64,000 nt of DNA from Magnetococcales bacterium (GTDB taxonomy: Bacteria > Pseudomonadota > Magnetococcia > Magnetococcales > Magnetaquicoccaceae), in contig JADGAZ010000023.1 in assembly GCA_015231755.1 (NCBI GenBank), positions 1 through 64,000 of the forward strand, given 5' to 3'. Shown piece after piece: positions 1 to 8,972 of the stretch. A model generated the notes under the pieces. It had not been told where the DNA came from. It was given only the letters and a program-made list of their open reading frames with translations, and ran no database searches. How positions within the stretch are numbered: position 1 is the first letter of the stretch; every line of letters begins with the position of its first letter. The position numbers and the translations under genes were made by a program.

Positions 1-48
1 CGGATGGCCAAGCGGTGAAGCAACCGGATGGCCAAGCGGTGAAGCAAC
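1..48 (+). repeat. 24-bp tandem repeat, two exact copies
   Basis: Bases 1-24 and 25-48 are identical, and a third, diverging copy starts at 49. The unit is a multiple of three and encodes QPDGQAVK-type octapeptides of the gene at 3-1817. The array probably continues upstream. Related longer units recur around 133-155, 177-210 and 256-280. Confidence 0.8.
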
Positions 49-1817
49 CGGATGGACAGGGCCGCAAGCCACACGGGGATCAGACCAACAAACGCCCTGA
101 CGGACAACCGGGCAAGCCAGACGGCCAGCCCAACAAGTCGCCTGACGGGCAGCCCAATCCGTCCCAACCCGGCGGAGTGTCGCTCAACAAGTCGCCTGAC
201 GGGCAGCCCAACAAACATCAGGACAGACGCGACAATCCCTCTCACTCTGGAGGGGTGTCGCTCAACAAGTCGCCTGAGGGGCAAACCAACAACCCGCTGC
301 AACAAGATCCGTTGCGTGGGCAACAACCGGCAAGATCCCAGGATGCGCAGCAAGGCAGGCAGAACAGCGAAGCCTTGTTACCGGGTCAGAATCAGACTCG
401 GGACCGTGTTCAGGGGGAATTCCGTCAGAATCAATCGGGTGGACCGGTTCCGTCCTCCACCGAGTCTGTCCATCCATCGCAAGGACGGTCTTCTTCCGGG
501 GGGACCGGTCAACGGGTGCGCGAGGCGGCCAGACCACCGGTGCAGGTAAGCCCGGCGACTTCCATTGTGCGTCAGCCGGACAAATCCGCCTTGACCATTC
601 AGCATCGTAATCCCACCGACGGCACCGAAACCCGAGTGATTTCCCGGGTCCAGTCGAACGGACGTCAGAAAGTCACGGCCTATCAGAACCTGAAGGATCC
701 GGAAACCAAAACCCGTACCCGGATTTATAACGATGGTCGCCGGATTGTCTTCGGCAAGAATTTTGTCACCCGTTCCACGCCAGGACGTCCCACGATGACC
801 ACCTTCAGCAACGGTCTGCGTGAGGCGATGCTTCCGGATCGTCGGCGTTATTTCAAGGATGAGTTCTCCTCCTTCCATGATCACGGCCACGAACGTAAAG
901 TGATCCATCGGACGGTCTACGTCGATTACAGTGCAGGGCGGGTGGTTGAATTGCCCAAACCGATCGTTCGGGTCTATGAGGAGGTTCCGGTCCAGAATGT
1001 CGTGGTCTACGCCTACAAACCGGCACCCTTCAAGCCCACCTATTACACCATGTTTTCGGAGCCATTCATCATACCGTTGGAAATTGGCCCCTCTTGTCTG
1101 ATCTGTCCGCCACCGATGCTCACCTATATTGAGCCTGTACACTCCTACGCAACGCCGATGGATCTGTTGGTGGATATGCTGCTGGCCGGTGCCGTGAATG
1201 ACAGCTATAACAACATGCCAATGGCACCATCCGCCACGGATTCCCAGGTGAACGCGCTGTCTGCCACGGTGGCCTCTTTGCAACAGGAACTGACCACCGC
1301 CACATCGACGAACGAAACGTTGCGTGAGGAATTGGCTGATCAACAGAACCAATTGACAGCGTTTCAGTCACAAATCGAGGCCAAACCGGTCGATGAGAAA
1401 AGCCCCATGCCGATTCCCGAACCGGTGCGCAAACAGTTTCGCAATCAGGTTGAACAGGATCTGATCGCGCATCAGAACAGTCAGCCCCTCGCTTTGACGG
1501 ATCTTCTGAAAACCGCCGACGCGCAGAATTATATCTTTCAGGTCGCGGAGAACATGGATGCCACGGATGTCGTTTCCGGGGAGGAGTGCATGCTCACGAC
1601 CGGGGATCTGATCAGCATCGATCAACTTCCGGAGCAAAAAGATGCCTCGGCGCGCATGAGGGTGGTGACCAGCAATGCGGAGAGTTGTCGTGTCAACAAT
1701 GTGGTGACCATCAGTCTGTGGAATTTACAAGAAATGCTGAACGCGTATCGGCAAAGACTGGAAGACAACATGCAAAAAGTGCATCAAGAAACGAGTGGTC
1801 AGCGCAAAGACGGCTAG
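3..1817 (+). CDS. Repeat-rich hypothetical protein, 5' end outside window
   Basis: I do not recognise this protein. The frame is open from the first bases of the window and the repeat already runs there, so the true start lies upstream. The first ~100 residues are low-complexity Pro/Asp/Gly/Gln/Asn repeats (units such as KSPDGQPNK). A basic Gln/Ser-rich linker follows, then a 'DG..TRVISRVQSNGRQKVTAYQ'-like segment and a His-rich patch. A stretch around window bases 1020-1200 is Pro/Cys-rich and weakly hydrophobic. After it comes a short coiled coil (around bases 1255-1380, with Gln/Glu/Leu heptads) and a C-terminal globular region. No catalytic motif is evident. The repeats suggest an extended, possibly surface or envelope-associated protein, but that is inference. 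A hairpin at 1842-1881 follows the stop codon. Confidence 0.6.
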   Translation, partial: DGQAVKQPDGQAVKQPDGQGRKPHGDQTNKRPDGQPGKPDGQPNKSPDGQPNPSQPGGVSLNKSPDGQPNKHQDRRDNPSHSGGVSLNKSPEGQTNNPLQQDPLRGQQPARSQDAQQGRQNSEALLPGQNQTRDRVQGEFRQNQSGGPVPSSTESVHPSQGRSSSGGTGQRVREAARPPVQVSPATSIVRQPDKSALTIQHRNPTDGTETRVISRVQSNGRQKVTAYQNLKDPETKTRTRIYNDGRRIVFGKNFVTRSTPGRPTMTTFSNGLREAMLPDRRRYFKDEFSSFHDHGHERKVIHRTVYVDYSAGRVVELPKPIVRVYEEVPVQNVVVYAYKPAPFKPTYYTMFSEPFIIPLEIGPSCLICPPPMLTYIEPVHSYATPMDLLVDMLLAGAVNDSYNNMPMAPSATDSQVNALSATVASLQQELTTATSTNETLREELADQQNQLTAFQSQIEAKPVDEKSPMPIPEPVRKQFRNQVEQDLIAHQNSQPLALTDLLKTADAQNYIFQVAENMDATDVVSGEECMLTTGDLISIDQLPEQKDASARMRVVTSNAESCRVNNVVTISLWNLQEMLNAYRQRLEDNMQKVHQETSGQRKDG

Positions 1818-1841
1818 GCGGACCTTTTGTTGGCAACCGTA

Positions 1842-1881
1842 TTCCGGGCCACCTGGGCGCAGCGTCCCAGATGGCCCGGAA
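1842..1881 (+). terminator. Hairpin downstream of the repeat-rich gene
   Basis: There are 16-base arms, 1842-1857 and 1866-1881, with one mismatch and an 8-base loop. The hairpin starts 24 bases after the stop codon of the preceding gene. No long T-run follows, so it may act as an imperfect terminator or an RNA-stabilising stem. Confidence 0.5.
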
Positions 1882-2081
1882 ACGCGCCATTCATTTAAGG
1901 TTTGGCCAAGGCGATGCGACAGCCGGAACAAGGACCCTTTGGGATCTTGCCAGCCTTATTTTTTTGCCATCCCTCCTTATCGGTCCATGATGCGGCAGAG
2001 GTGTCTGCCCTCAGAAATAATCCCTCCATGTCCCGGACCATGGCTGTTCAGGATTCTCAAGGATGGAACAAGGAGCCGTTC

Positions 2082-2783
2082 ATGGATTTTTCCACACCTC
2101 TTGTATCGGCCACTTTTTTAAGGCGCTACCATCGTTTTTTGGCGGATTTCCAGGCGCAAGACGGTACCATCATGACCGCCCACTGTGCGAACACCGGTTC
2201 CATGATGGGTCTGCTTCATCCCGGCGCATCCGCCATGCTTTCCCGTGCGGACCATTCAAAGCGCAAACTGGCCTATACCTGGGAACTGGTACATGAACAC
2301 AACTCCTGGGTCGGGATTCACACCGGACGCACCAATGCCATTGTCCGTGAGGCGTTGGAACGACAGGGATTGCCGTCCCTGTTGGCTTACCAGACCATCC
2401 AATCCGAAGTCGCGGTCGCGGACAAGAGTCGTTTGGATTTTCGTTTGGATGGGGATCGGCTTCCGCCGTGTTTTTTGGAGGTGAAAAGCGTCACCCTGCG
2501 GCAGGGCAATCTGGCTGTGTTTCCGGATGCGGTGACAGAGCGGGGGCGTCGGCATCTGGAGGTCTTGGCCCAGTTGAAGCGGAATGGCGCCCGGAGCGTG
2601 TTGTTGTTTGTGGTGCAGCGGGAGGATTGCCATGGTTTCCGGCCCGCGGGGGCCATTGATCCGGCCTATGCGGCCACGTTGCGTGACGTGGTTCAAGCCG
2701 GGGTGGAAATTTTAGTGCAAGGATGCAGGGTCGGTCCGGGTGGCATCACCTTGCATCACCCCATCCCGTGGGATTTGGCCTGA
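2082..2783 (+). CDS. sfsA: SfsA family protein (sugar fermentation stimulation protein homolog)
   Basis: The 233-residue product matches SfsA along its length. It has the N-terminal OB-like segment with 'FLRRYHRF', the conserved 'HCANTGSM' followed by 'GLLHPG', the central 'HTGRTNAIV' and the nuclease-like 'FLEVKSVTL' with D and E/K residues in a PD-(D/E)XK-like arrangement. SfsA was named for a maltose phenotype in E. coli; DNA binding or nuclease activity has been proposed and the true role is unclear. The frame is open further upstream to 1902, but AAGGAG at 2070-2075 lies 6 bases before ATG 2082, and that start gives the usual family length. The gene is monocistronic and ends against the convergent hairpin at 2864-2903. 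Confidence 0.93.
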   Translation: MDFSTPLVSATFLRRYHRFLADFQAQDGTIMTAHCANTGSMMGLLHPGASAMLSRADHSKRKLAYTWELVHEHNSWVGIHTGRTNAIVREALERQGLPSLLAYQTIQSEVAVADKSRLDFRLDGDRLPPCFLEVKSVTLRQGNLAVFPDAVTERGRRHLEVLAQLKRNGARSVLLFVVQREDCHGFRPAGAIDPAYAATLRDVVQAGVEILVQGCRVGPGGITLHHPIPWDLA

Positions 2784-2863
2784 TGGTCTCGCATCCGATG
2801 GTCAATCTTTAGCCTTGGTGAGGCATGCGCGCTTCGATTGTGGAAGACCCCTGCCCATATGGT

Positions 2864-2903
2864 CACACGCTTTGCCGGTGCGTGAGTGCCGGCAAAGCGT
2901 GTG
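2864..2903. terminator. Bidirectional terminator between sfsA and the UPF0114 gene
   Basis: A perfect 15-base inverted repeat (CACACGCTTTGCCGG and its complement, 2864-2878 and 2889-2903) with a 10-base loop lies between two convergent genes. It could end transcription from both sides. Confidence 0.75.
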
Positions 2904-2924
2904 TGTGTGAATAACGGGGGTGAA

Positions 2925-3494
2925 TCAGTGATTGTCCGTCGAGTGTCCGGCTGCGCCGTCCGTGATTTTTCCGGTCCAGGCCAAAGCCAGGGTCGAAACC
3001 AGGAAAATCATGTGGATGATGCACTGCCACAGGGCCACTTGTTGCGGGACATGTTCAATGTTGATGAAAGTCTTCAGCAGATGGATGGATGAAATGCCGA
3101 TCAGCGCCATCGCCAGTTTGACTTTCATGATATTGGGATTGGAGTGGCTGAGCCATTCAGGGCAGTCCGGATGCTCGTGTACCCGCAACCGGGAAACGAA
3201 TGTTTCATAACCGGCGACGATGATCATGACCAGCAGATTGGAGATCATGACCACATCGATCAAACCCAGAATGAGAATGACGGCGTCATTTTCGCTCATG
3301 TTGGGCTTGTGAAAGATTTCAACGAGTTCTACGAAGAACCGATAGACGTAGTAGCCCTGGGCGACGATCAGGCCAAGATAGAGTGGTGCTTGCAGCCAAC
3401 GACTGAGGAAGATGAAGTCAGCCAGAGGTTGTGTGGGGTATTTCTTGTTTTGTGCCGCGCACGTTGAATGGTTTTGTTCATGAGTGGTGGTCAT
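2925..3494 (-). CDS. yqhA: UPF0114 (YqhA-like) inner-membrane protein
   Basis: The 189-residue product has the features of the UPF0114/YqhA family. There is an N-terminal 'SRWLQAPLYLGL' helix, a second hydrophobic helix 'LILGLIDVVMISNLLVMIIVAGYE', and two C-terminal helices around 'KLAMALIGISSIHLLKTF' and 'LWQCIIHMIFLVSTLALAW'. This gives about four membrane spans. The function is unknown; related proteins are discussed as small channel-like membrane proteins. ATG 3494 is preceded by a GGAG motif about nine bases upstream. The gene stands alone, convergent with sfsA. Confidence 0.88.
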   Translation of the reverse strand: MTTTHEQNHSTCAAQNKKYPTQPLADFIFLSRWLQAPLYLGLIVAQGYYVYRFFVELVEIFHKPNMSENDAVILILGLIDVVMISNLLVMIIVAGYETFVSRLRVHEHPDCPEWLSHSNPNIMKVKLAMALIGISSIHLLKTFINIEHVPQQVALWQCIIHMIFLVSTLALAWTGKITDGAAGHSTDNH

Positions 3495-3853
3495 GGAAAT
3501 GATTGCTCCAGGATTGGGTTGTGGAAACAGTTTCTGAATGATGTGATGGGCAATCCCGCGGCTTTGGCCGGGAAGTGTTTGTGTGCGTTATACCTTACAA
3601 TATCAATGGCCAGGAATCACGGCGCCGGAGATGGTGACACAAGCCGGCATGGAGATCAACTCCGGATCATGTTTTTCTGTTTTTGTGAGTCCCGGTTTGC
3701 CAATGCTCTCATGAATGAAAAAGAACGGGTGAGATATTGGATCCGCTTCCGAATGCATGCATCAGGCCATGTTGCGTTTTGAAGCGGCTCGCTTCGAAAC
3801 GGAATCGGGAATGGTGGCATGGTTTGGGATGGATGGTTGATCGAGGTGTGTTA
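3495..3853. other. Intergenic region, no gene recognised
   Basis: This is 359 bases between two minus-strand genes. Short open frames here have no recognisable protein features. It should hold the promoter of the UPF0114 gene on the minus strand, but no convincing -35/-10 pair was found. No strong terminator hairpin was seen downstream of the receiver gene. Confidence 0.4.
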
Positions 3854-4249
3854 CTACAAGAGACCATGCGCCTTCATTTTGGCCACCAGTTCGGATTGTT
3901 TGACCGGTTTTTTGATCAGATCGGTATTGCGGTCGAATTCGGTGGTTTTCAGCACATCCTCGGGTGATCCGACGGCGGTGACGATGATGACCACCGCCTG
4001 ATCCCGGGGAGGAACAGAATATTGGCGTTCGATGGCGCGGATTTTGCGCAGGGCGTTCTGGCCGTTCATCCGGGGCATCATGAGATCCAACAGCACCAGA
4101 TCATACGGATTTCCCGTGGTGAATTCCGCCTCGAACTGATCGACGGCATCCACGCCATTGCTGGCGATGTCGCAATGTCCATAGCGCGCCAGGTATTCCA
4201 ACAGCATTTTGCGGTTGATCGGATTGTCATCGACGATCAGAATATTCAT
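3854..4249 (-). CDS. Single-domain CheY-like response regulator
   Basis: The 131-residue product is one receiver domain. It has the acidic pocket 'ILIVDDNPINRKMLL' at the N-terminus, the phospho-acceptor aspartate in 'LVLLDLMMPRMNG', the threonine switch in 'VIIVTA' and the lysine in 'LIKKPV'. There is no output domain, so it probably works by protein-protein contact or as a phosphate shuttle. Its ATG overlaps the stop codon of the upstream hybrid kinase (ATGA at 4246-4249), so the two are translationally coupled and it is the likely receiver for that kinase's phosphorelay. This matters because the kinase's own C-terminal HPt-like domain lacks the usual histidine. Confidence 0.92.
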   Translation of the reverse strand: MNILIVDDNPINRKMLLEYLARYGHCDIASNGVDAVDQFEAEFTTGNPYDLVLLDLMMPRMNGQNALRKIRAIERQYSVPPRDQAVVIIVTAVGSPEDVLKTTEFDRNTDLIKKPVKQSELVAKMKAHGLL

Positions 4250-6915
4250 GTTTGCGCTCCTGTGATCGGAATGGCCAACAGAGTTTGCCGATGGACCCCT
4301 TCCAGAGTGGTCAGGAGTTGGGAAGCGTCTTCCCAGTGTTCACTCAGCAAGGCGGTGCCAAGACGGGTCACCAGCATCTTGAAATAAACCGCTCCCGCTT
4401 CTGAAGCCAGATTCTTGAGTGGTTCGATGGTCTGTCGCGCCTGTTGTGGTTCTGGTCCTGCCAAAGTCTGACGCAATGTGGAAAGAATGCCCGGAGTTTC
4501 CGCCAGAAAGGCCAGTCGTCCCATGGCGGCTTGTTGTGGATCCAGGGAGCCATCCAGCAGCGGAGGGATTCTCCCGGTGGCTGGCCGTTTCACGGGAGGC
4601 TTCAGACGTTTGCCGAATCGTCCCGCCAGGGTCAGCAGTTCGTTGGCCCGGTAGGGTTTCCCCAGAAAATCATCCATGCCGCATTGCAGACATTTTTCTT
4701 TTTCCCCGCTCATCACGCTGGCCGTGACTGCGACGATGGGAATTCGTGTTGTTTCCTGTCTGGCCTGTTCGACGGCGCGAATGCGTCGTGTCGCTTCGTA
4801 GCCATCCATGTCCGGCATGTGCAAATCCATCAGGATCAGGTCGAAAATGTGTTGCTCCCAGGCTGAGAGCGCCTCCTTGCCGTTGCCGACAGCCGTTACG
4901 GCATGGCCCACCCGTTGCAGTATATCGATGGCCACCTGTTGATTGATCGGTTTGTCATCCACCAGCAGAATGTGCAGCGGCTCGCCCCCAACCGGCTGGA
5001 GCGCGATGGCTTCGTCCGTCTGGGGGTCGGAACGGCGTCCCAGCAGCCTTTCCACCGCCTTGAGCAACTCCAGTCGTCGCACTGGTTTGTGGATCACCGC
5101 CATCCCCGGCGGTCGATTGCCCATCGGCAAATCCTCCACCCGCATGGTGGTGGGCAGAAGGGCCAGTATCAATCCTTTCCAGTCTGGACACCCCGTCAGC
5201 AACAGGCGGTGGTCCAGCAGCAGCAGATCCAAGGGGTGCCCCAACGCCGACGACACGGCTTCGGCACTCGTCGCCTCGGTGACGACCGCGCCAAGGCCGA
5301 CCAGCATTTCGCCCACGATCAATCGACTGGTATCATGTCCCGAGCCAAGCAGCACCCGCACTCCCGCCAGGGGGGATTCCGGTTGTGACGACGGGGGGTT
5401 GCCTGAGCGCGCATGGCCGAAATGGCCCGTGAAGTGAAACCGACTCCCTTGACCTTCCCGGCTTTCCACCCAGATGCGTCCCCCGATCCATTCCACCAGA
5501 TGTTTGCTGATGGCCAAACCCAGACCCGTGCCGCCGTATTGCCGGGTGGTGGAGCCATCCGCCTGGGTGAAGCGTCCGAAAATCATTTCCAGCCGGTCCG
5601 GGGGAATGCCGATGCCGGTATCGGTGACGCAACAATGCAAGCTCACGTCATCCGGGTTGTCATCCGGACCGGGCACCGTATCGACACGCAGCACGATTTC
5701 TCCGAATTCGGTGAACTTGATGGCATTGTTGAACAGGTTCAACAGGATCTGATGCAGCCGGTGCGGATCCCCCAGCAGCATCTCCGGCACTCCGGGGGCA
5801 ATATGCGACCACAGTTCGATTCCCTTCTGCTGCGCCTTGATCGCCAGGATTTCCGTGGTGTTCTCGATGCGTTCCCGCAGGTTGAAAGGAATGCGTTCCA
5901 GGGTGATCTGCCCGGCTTCGATTTTGGAAATGTCGAGAATGTTGTTGATGAGCGCCAGCAGATCGTCGGCGGAACTCTGGACGATTTTGATCCGCGTTTG
6001 TTGTTCCGGGGGCAGGGGGGTTGCCAGTACCAGGTCGGTCATGCCGATGATGGCGTTCATGGGGGTACGGATTTCATGGCTCATATTGGCCAGGAAGGTA
6101 CTTTTGAACTGACTGGCATTCTTGGCCTGTTGGGCGGCTTCGGAAATGGTTTCAATCTGTTCGATGATGTCGATGTTTTGGAAAATACGGCAGATCAACT
6201 CTTCGGGCTGGAACGGCTTGTTGATAAAGTCGCTGGCGCCGTGCTTGAGGAATTTGGAAGAAAGCAGCGGATCCCCCTGGGCGGACAGGCCAATGATGGC
6301 CACTTTGTCCCGGGAGTGCATGGAACGGATTTTTTTCGTCAGCTCGAAGCCGTCCATGCCCGGCATGTTGTAATCGGTCAAGACCAGCTGGATGGTGGGT
6401 TCCCGTTGCAAAATGGTCAGGGCCTCGCTGCCGTTGCTCGCCTCCAGGGTGACGAATCGATAACGCTGCAAGTAGGCCAGCAACAACATGCGGGAACTGC
6501 GGGAGTCATCCACCACCAGCGCCTTGACCGAACCGTTGCGATAGAATCGTTCGATGAAATAGATCACCGAGTGAATCGTGCCGATGTTGGTCTTGACGAA
6601 GAAATCCAGAACCCGTTTGCTGTGGAGCTGTTTTTGCAACTGTTCGCTGAAGGTGGAGGTCAGGATGATGACCGGGACATTCCTGGCCATGACCGCATCG
6701 ACGATCTCCCCGTTGGGGGCATCCAGGAGATTTAAATCCAGAATGCCCAGCAGGAATGGTTTCTCTTCTTTTTTGATGGCCTTGATGGCAGAGCGTTGAT
6801 CCGCGGCCAACACCACTTCGAGCATGGGCAGTCGGGCCTCGATCTCTTTTTTCAAGAGAGCGGCAAAGGCTTTGGAATCTTCGACAACCAGAACTTTTTC
6901 CATGGGATTGGCCAA
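4246..6915 (-). CDS. Hybrid histidine kinase with four receiver-type domains
   Basis: The 889-residue product is cytoplasmic, with no membrane segment. Domain order: receiver 1 (residues ~7-125, D60 in 'GILDLNLL'), receiver 2 (~131-250, 'VVDDSRSSRMLL' and 'LVLTDYNMPGMDG'), short coiled coil, HisKA (~270-335, 'ANMSHEIRTPMNAIIGM'), HATPase (~380-500, 'DTGIGIP' and 'GGTGLGLAIS'), receiver 3 (~520-635), receiver 4 (~648-765, 'LLVDDKPINQQVAID' and 'LILMDLHMPDMDGY') and an HPt-like helical tail (~785-885). Receiver 3 keeps the Asp in 'LLLLDHRLL' and the Lys in 'IHKPV' but has lost the acidic pocket. The tail aligns with HPt domains but has 'EPLKNLASEAGA' where the histidine-containing motif is expected. 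The stimulus is unknown. The stop codon overlaps the coupled receiver gene. Confidence 0.9.
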   Translation of the reverse strand: MANPMEKVLVVEDSKAFAALLKKEIEARLPMLEVVLAADQRSAIKAIKKEEKPFLLGILDLNLLDAPNGEIVDAVMARNVPVIILTSTFSEQLQKQLHSKRVLDFFVKTNIGTIHSVIYFIERFYRNGSVKALVVDDSRSSRMLLLAYLQRYRFVTLEASNGSEALTILQREPTIQLVLTDYNMPGMDGFELTKKIRSMHSRDKVAIIGLSAQGDPLLSSKFLKHGASDFINKPFQPEELICRIFQNIDIIEQIETISEAAQQAKNASQFKSTFLANMSHEIRTPMNAIIGMTDLVLATPLPPEQQTRIKIVQSSADDLLALINNILDISKIEAGQITLERIPFNLRERIENTTEILAIKAQQKGIELWSHIAPGVPEMLLGDPHRLHQILLNLFNNAIKFTEFGEIVLRVDTVPGPDDNPDDVSLHCCVTDTGIGIPPDRLEMIFGRFTQADGSTTRQYGGTGLGLAISKHLVEWIGGRIWVESREGQGSRFHFTGHFGHARSGNPPSSQPESPLAGVRVLLGSGHDTSRLIVGEMLVGLGAVVTEATSAEAVSSALGHPLDLLLLDHRLLLTGCPDWKGLILALLPTTMRVEDLPMGNRPPGMAVIHKPVRRLELLKAVERLLGRRSDPQTDEAIALQPVGGEPLHILLVDDKPINQQVAIDILQRVGHAVTAVGNGKEALSAWEQHIFDLILMDLHMPDMDGYEATRRIRAVEQARQETTRIPIVAVTASVMSGEKEKCLQCGMDDFLGKPYRANELLTLAGRFGKRLKPPVKRPATGRIPPLLDGSLDPQQAAMGRLAFLAETPGILSTLRQTLAGPEPQQARQTIEPLKNLASEAGAVYFKMLVTRLGTALLSEHWEDASQLLTTLEGVHRQTLLAIPITGAQT

Positions 6916-6981
6916 TGGGCGCCTTTTTTCCGGATCGAATTGTGGGGCATCGTTGCAGTCGGATGTTCCTGGCGACTGGCG

Positions 6982-7022
6982 GCACCCTGCGTGACATGGG
7001 AGACCATGTTACGCCAGGGTGC
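6982..7022. terminator. Hairpin between the M48 peptidase gene and the hybrid kinase gene
   Basis: Arms GCACCCTG (6982-6989) and CAGGGTGC (7015-7022) enclose a second paired segment, ACATGG with CCATGT. Together they form a long interrupted stem with a GAGA-like tip. It lies downstream of the minus-strand peptidase operon and upstream of the minus-strand kinase, so it may end the first transcript. No T-run follows. Confidence 0.45.
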
Positions 7023-7121
7023 GCTTGACAAGCCAGTCCATAATCCAAAATGGCGCACGGGGGAATCAAGCAGAATAAGAAAATTACGCAGGGTCTTGTC
7101 GAGCCTGGAAAGTGCCGAACG

Positions 7122-8972
7122 TTACGGCTTGTGGATCACCCAGGCCTCGCGTACCCGGCCATCACGGATCAGGAAGGCCCATCGGGGACCATAGTTCCAG
7201 ACCTCGCCATCCGCCAGCGGTCGGATATGGGCCGGGGGGCCCATTTTTTTCTTGAGTGTCTGGGTGGTCCCCAGGATGCCGCCTTTCAGCACCACCATGG
7301 TGACATAACCATCCCGGTCCAGCACCTCCACCTCTTCCCCCCGTCGATAGGCGATCCCCTGTTTTTTCTCCTGAAGCCAACCCAGAGGGCTGACCTGCCA
7401 ACCGGCGAACAGTGTGTTGCGGTTGGTGGTGTCGAGGTCTGTGCCGGGTTGCACGGGTAATGGCCAGGGGAAACGTTTTTCCTGGGAGGCCCGCAGCGTC
7501 GCGCAGGAGATCTTGGCCAATGCGCAAGCCGTTCGGGCGTGGCGTTCCGGGAGCGGTGTCGGACGGGACGCGAGTCGACGCCACTGGGAGCGTGTCGGCT
7601 TGCCCATTTTCTTGGACAGGATGGCATGGTTGAAAAGGAGCGAAGCCGGGGCGTCGGTTTGACTGGCCAGGCGTGTCAGTGGGGGCAGGGCGGCCTCTCC
7701 CAGACCATTGGCCTGACTGTCCAGAAAGAGCACCAGGGCGTGCCAACCCATCACATCCCGATTGTGCGGTGCCATGTCCAGTGCATCCTTCAGGGCGCTG
7801 CGCGCTTTCAGCAGATCCCCCCGATAAAAATGGGCGGTTGCCAGATTCAAGCGGGCGGGCAGATAGGCCGCATCCGCCGCCGCGGCCTGTTCCAGATAAT
7901 CCACGGCCAGTTCCAGTTCATGTCCGGTTTTGTCCGGCAGGCCCAGGGGGATGGTCGGGGTACCCTCTTGGGGAGGGACCGGGTGGCCGGCGATTAAGGG
8001 TTCCGCACGGCTGGAGGGGTCAAAGAGCAGAGGCATCCAATACGCGCCCGGTGGAACCGAGGGTTGCAACGCCTGCTGCGCCCGTTGCAGGTGGCAGGCC
8101 CCCAGATTGTTGTAGACCTCCCGGGCCGGAAAGATTTGCAGAAATTGGCGAAACAGCAGAATGGCCGGCTCGCATTGACCCACAGAAGCCAGGCGCAGGC
8201 CAAACCGGAAAAAGGCGATGGCCTTGGTCAATCGTTTCAGTCGTTCCCGCAAGAACGCTTCCCGTTCCTCCGGAGGCGGATGGAGTCCATGAAGAAGGGC
8301 ACGGTCGCTCCCGGCCTGACTGGACCAAAGAGCGAAAAAGTTGTCCTGTGGTTTGCCAGACTGGCCGAACAGGGTTTGCACCGGATAACCCGCGATGCCG
8401 GCATACAGGAAACCAAAATCATCCGCTTCGGTCTCCTTGCTCCAGCCCGTCGCTTGACGTTGACGCAGGTCCGCGGAAGTCGTGTCGGAGATCGGACGGT
8501 TTCGGGACGCTCCGGATTGACTCTCCTTGGCGATGGCCTGATAGACCTCTTTGTCCCAGAAATCGTTTTTGGCCAAATGGGCCAATTCGTGGCCCAGGAC
8601 AAAGGCGATACGGGTATCCCCTTGCGCCTGGGAGACATTCCGATAGCACAGGTCGACCGCCCCCATGGAGAGGAGAATTTGACCATCCGGCAGGGCGATG
8701 GCCCAGGGCACCTCCGTTTTGTTCAGGATATGCAGTTGCGGCCTCCGATTGCCACGCCGGTCCGCCACATCCTGCACCCGCTCAAAGATGGTCTGGATCC
8801 GGGCCACCTGAGGATCCGCGCCGGGATCGACAAATCCGTATTTTTTTTCCAGGAGTGCTGAAAGATCATTGATTTGTGATAATTCGGCCCGGGCTGGCCA
8901 TGCCATCAGCACCAGGGTCGCGGCCAAGGTCAGCATCGTCCAGAAGGCCGTCCGTATCTTGCCACGGATCAC
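7122..8972 (-). CDS. Exported M48-family metallopeptidase with TPR region
   Basis: The product of about 616 residues has an N-terminal signal peptide ('MLTLAATLVLMAWPARA', just after the chosen GTG). The M48 zinc motif 'VLGHELAHLAK' follows, with the third ligand region 'EADDFGFLYAGIAGY', as in BepA/YfgC-type periplasmic peptidases. After it come TPR-like helices ('VYNNLGACHLQRAQQAL', 'PARLNLATAHFYRGDLLKAR') and a C-terminal segment I do not recognise. The open frame extends to 9314, but GTG 8972 sits in a GTGA overlap with the anti-sigma stop codon. The ATG at 8936 is an alternative. As last gene of a sigma/anti-sigma operon it may act in envelope protein quality control; that role is inferred from family and context. 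Confidence 0.85.
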   Translation of the reverse strand: MIRGKIRTAFWTMLTLAATLVLMAWPARAELSQINDLSALLEKKYGFVDPGADPQVARIQTIFERVQDVADRRGNRRPQLHILNKTEVPWAIALPDGQILLSMGAVDLCYRNVSQAQGDTRIAFVLGHELAHLAKNDFWDKEVYQAIAKESQSGASRNRPISDTTSADLRQRQATGWSKETEADDFGFLYAGIAGYPVQTLFGQSGKPQDNFFALWSSQAGSDRALLHGLHPPPEEREAFLRERLKRLTKAIAFFRFGLRLASVGQCEPAILLFRQFLQIFPAREVYNNLGACHLQRAQQALQPSVPPGAYWMPLLFDPSSRAEPLIAGHPVPPQEGTPTIPLGLPDKTGHELELAVDYLEQAAAADAAYLPARLNLATAHFYRGDLLKARSALKDALDMAPHNRDVMGWHALVLFLDSQANGLGEAALPPLTRLASQTDAPASLLFNHAILSKKMGKPTRSQWRRLASRPTPLPERHARTACALAKISCATLRASQEKRFPWPLPVQPGTDLDTTNRNTLFAGWQVSPLGWLQEKKQGIAYRRGEEVEVLDRDGYVTMVVLKGGILGTTQTLKKKMGPPAHIRPLADGEVWNYGPRWAFLIRDGRVREAWVIHKP

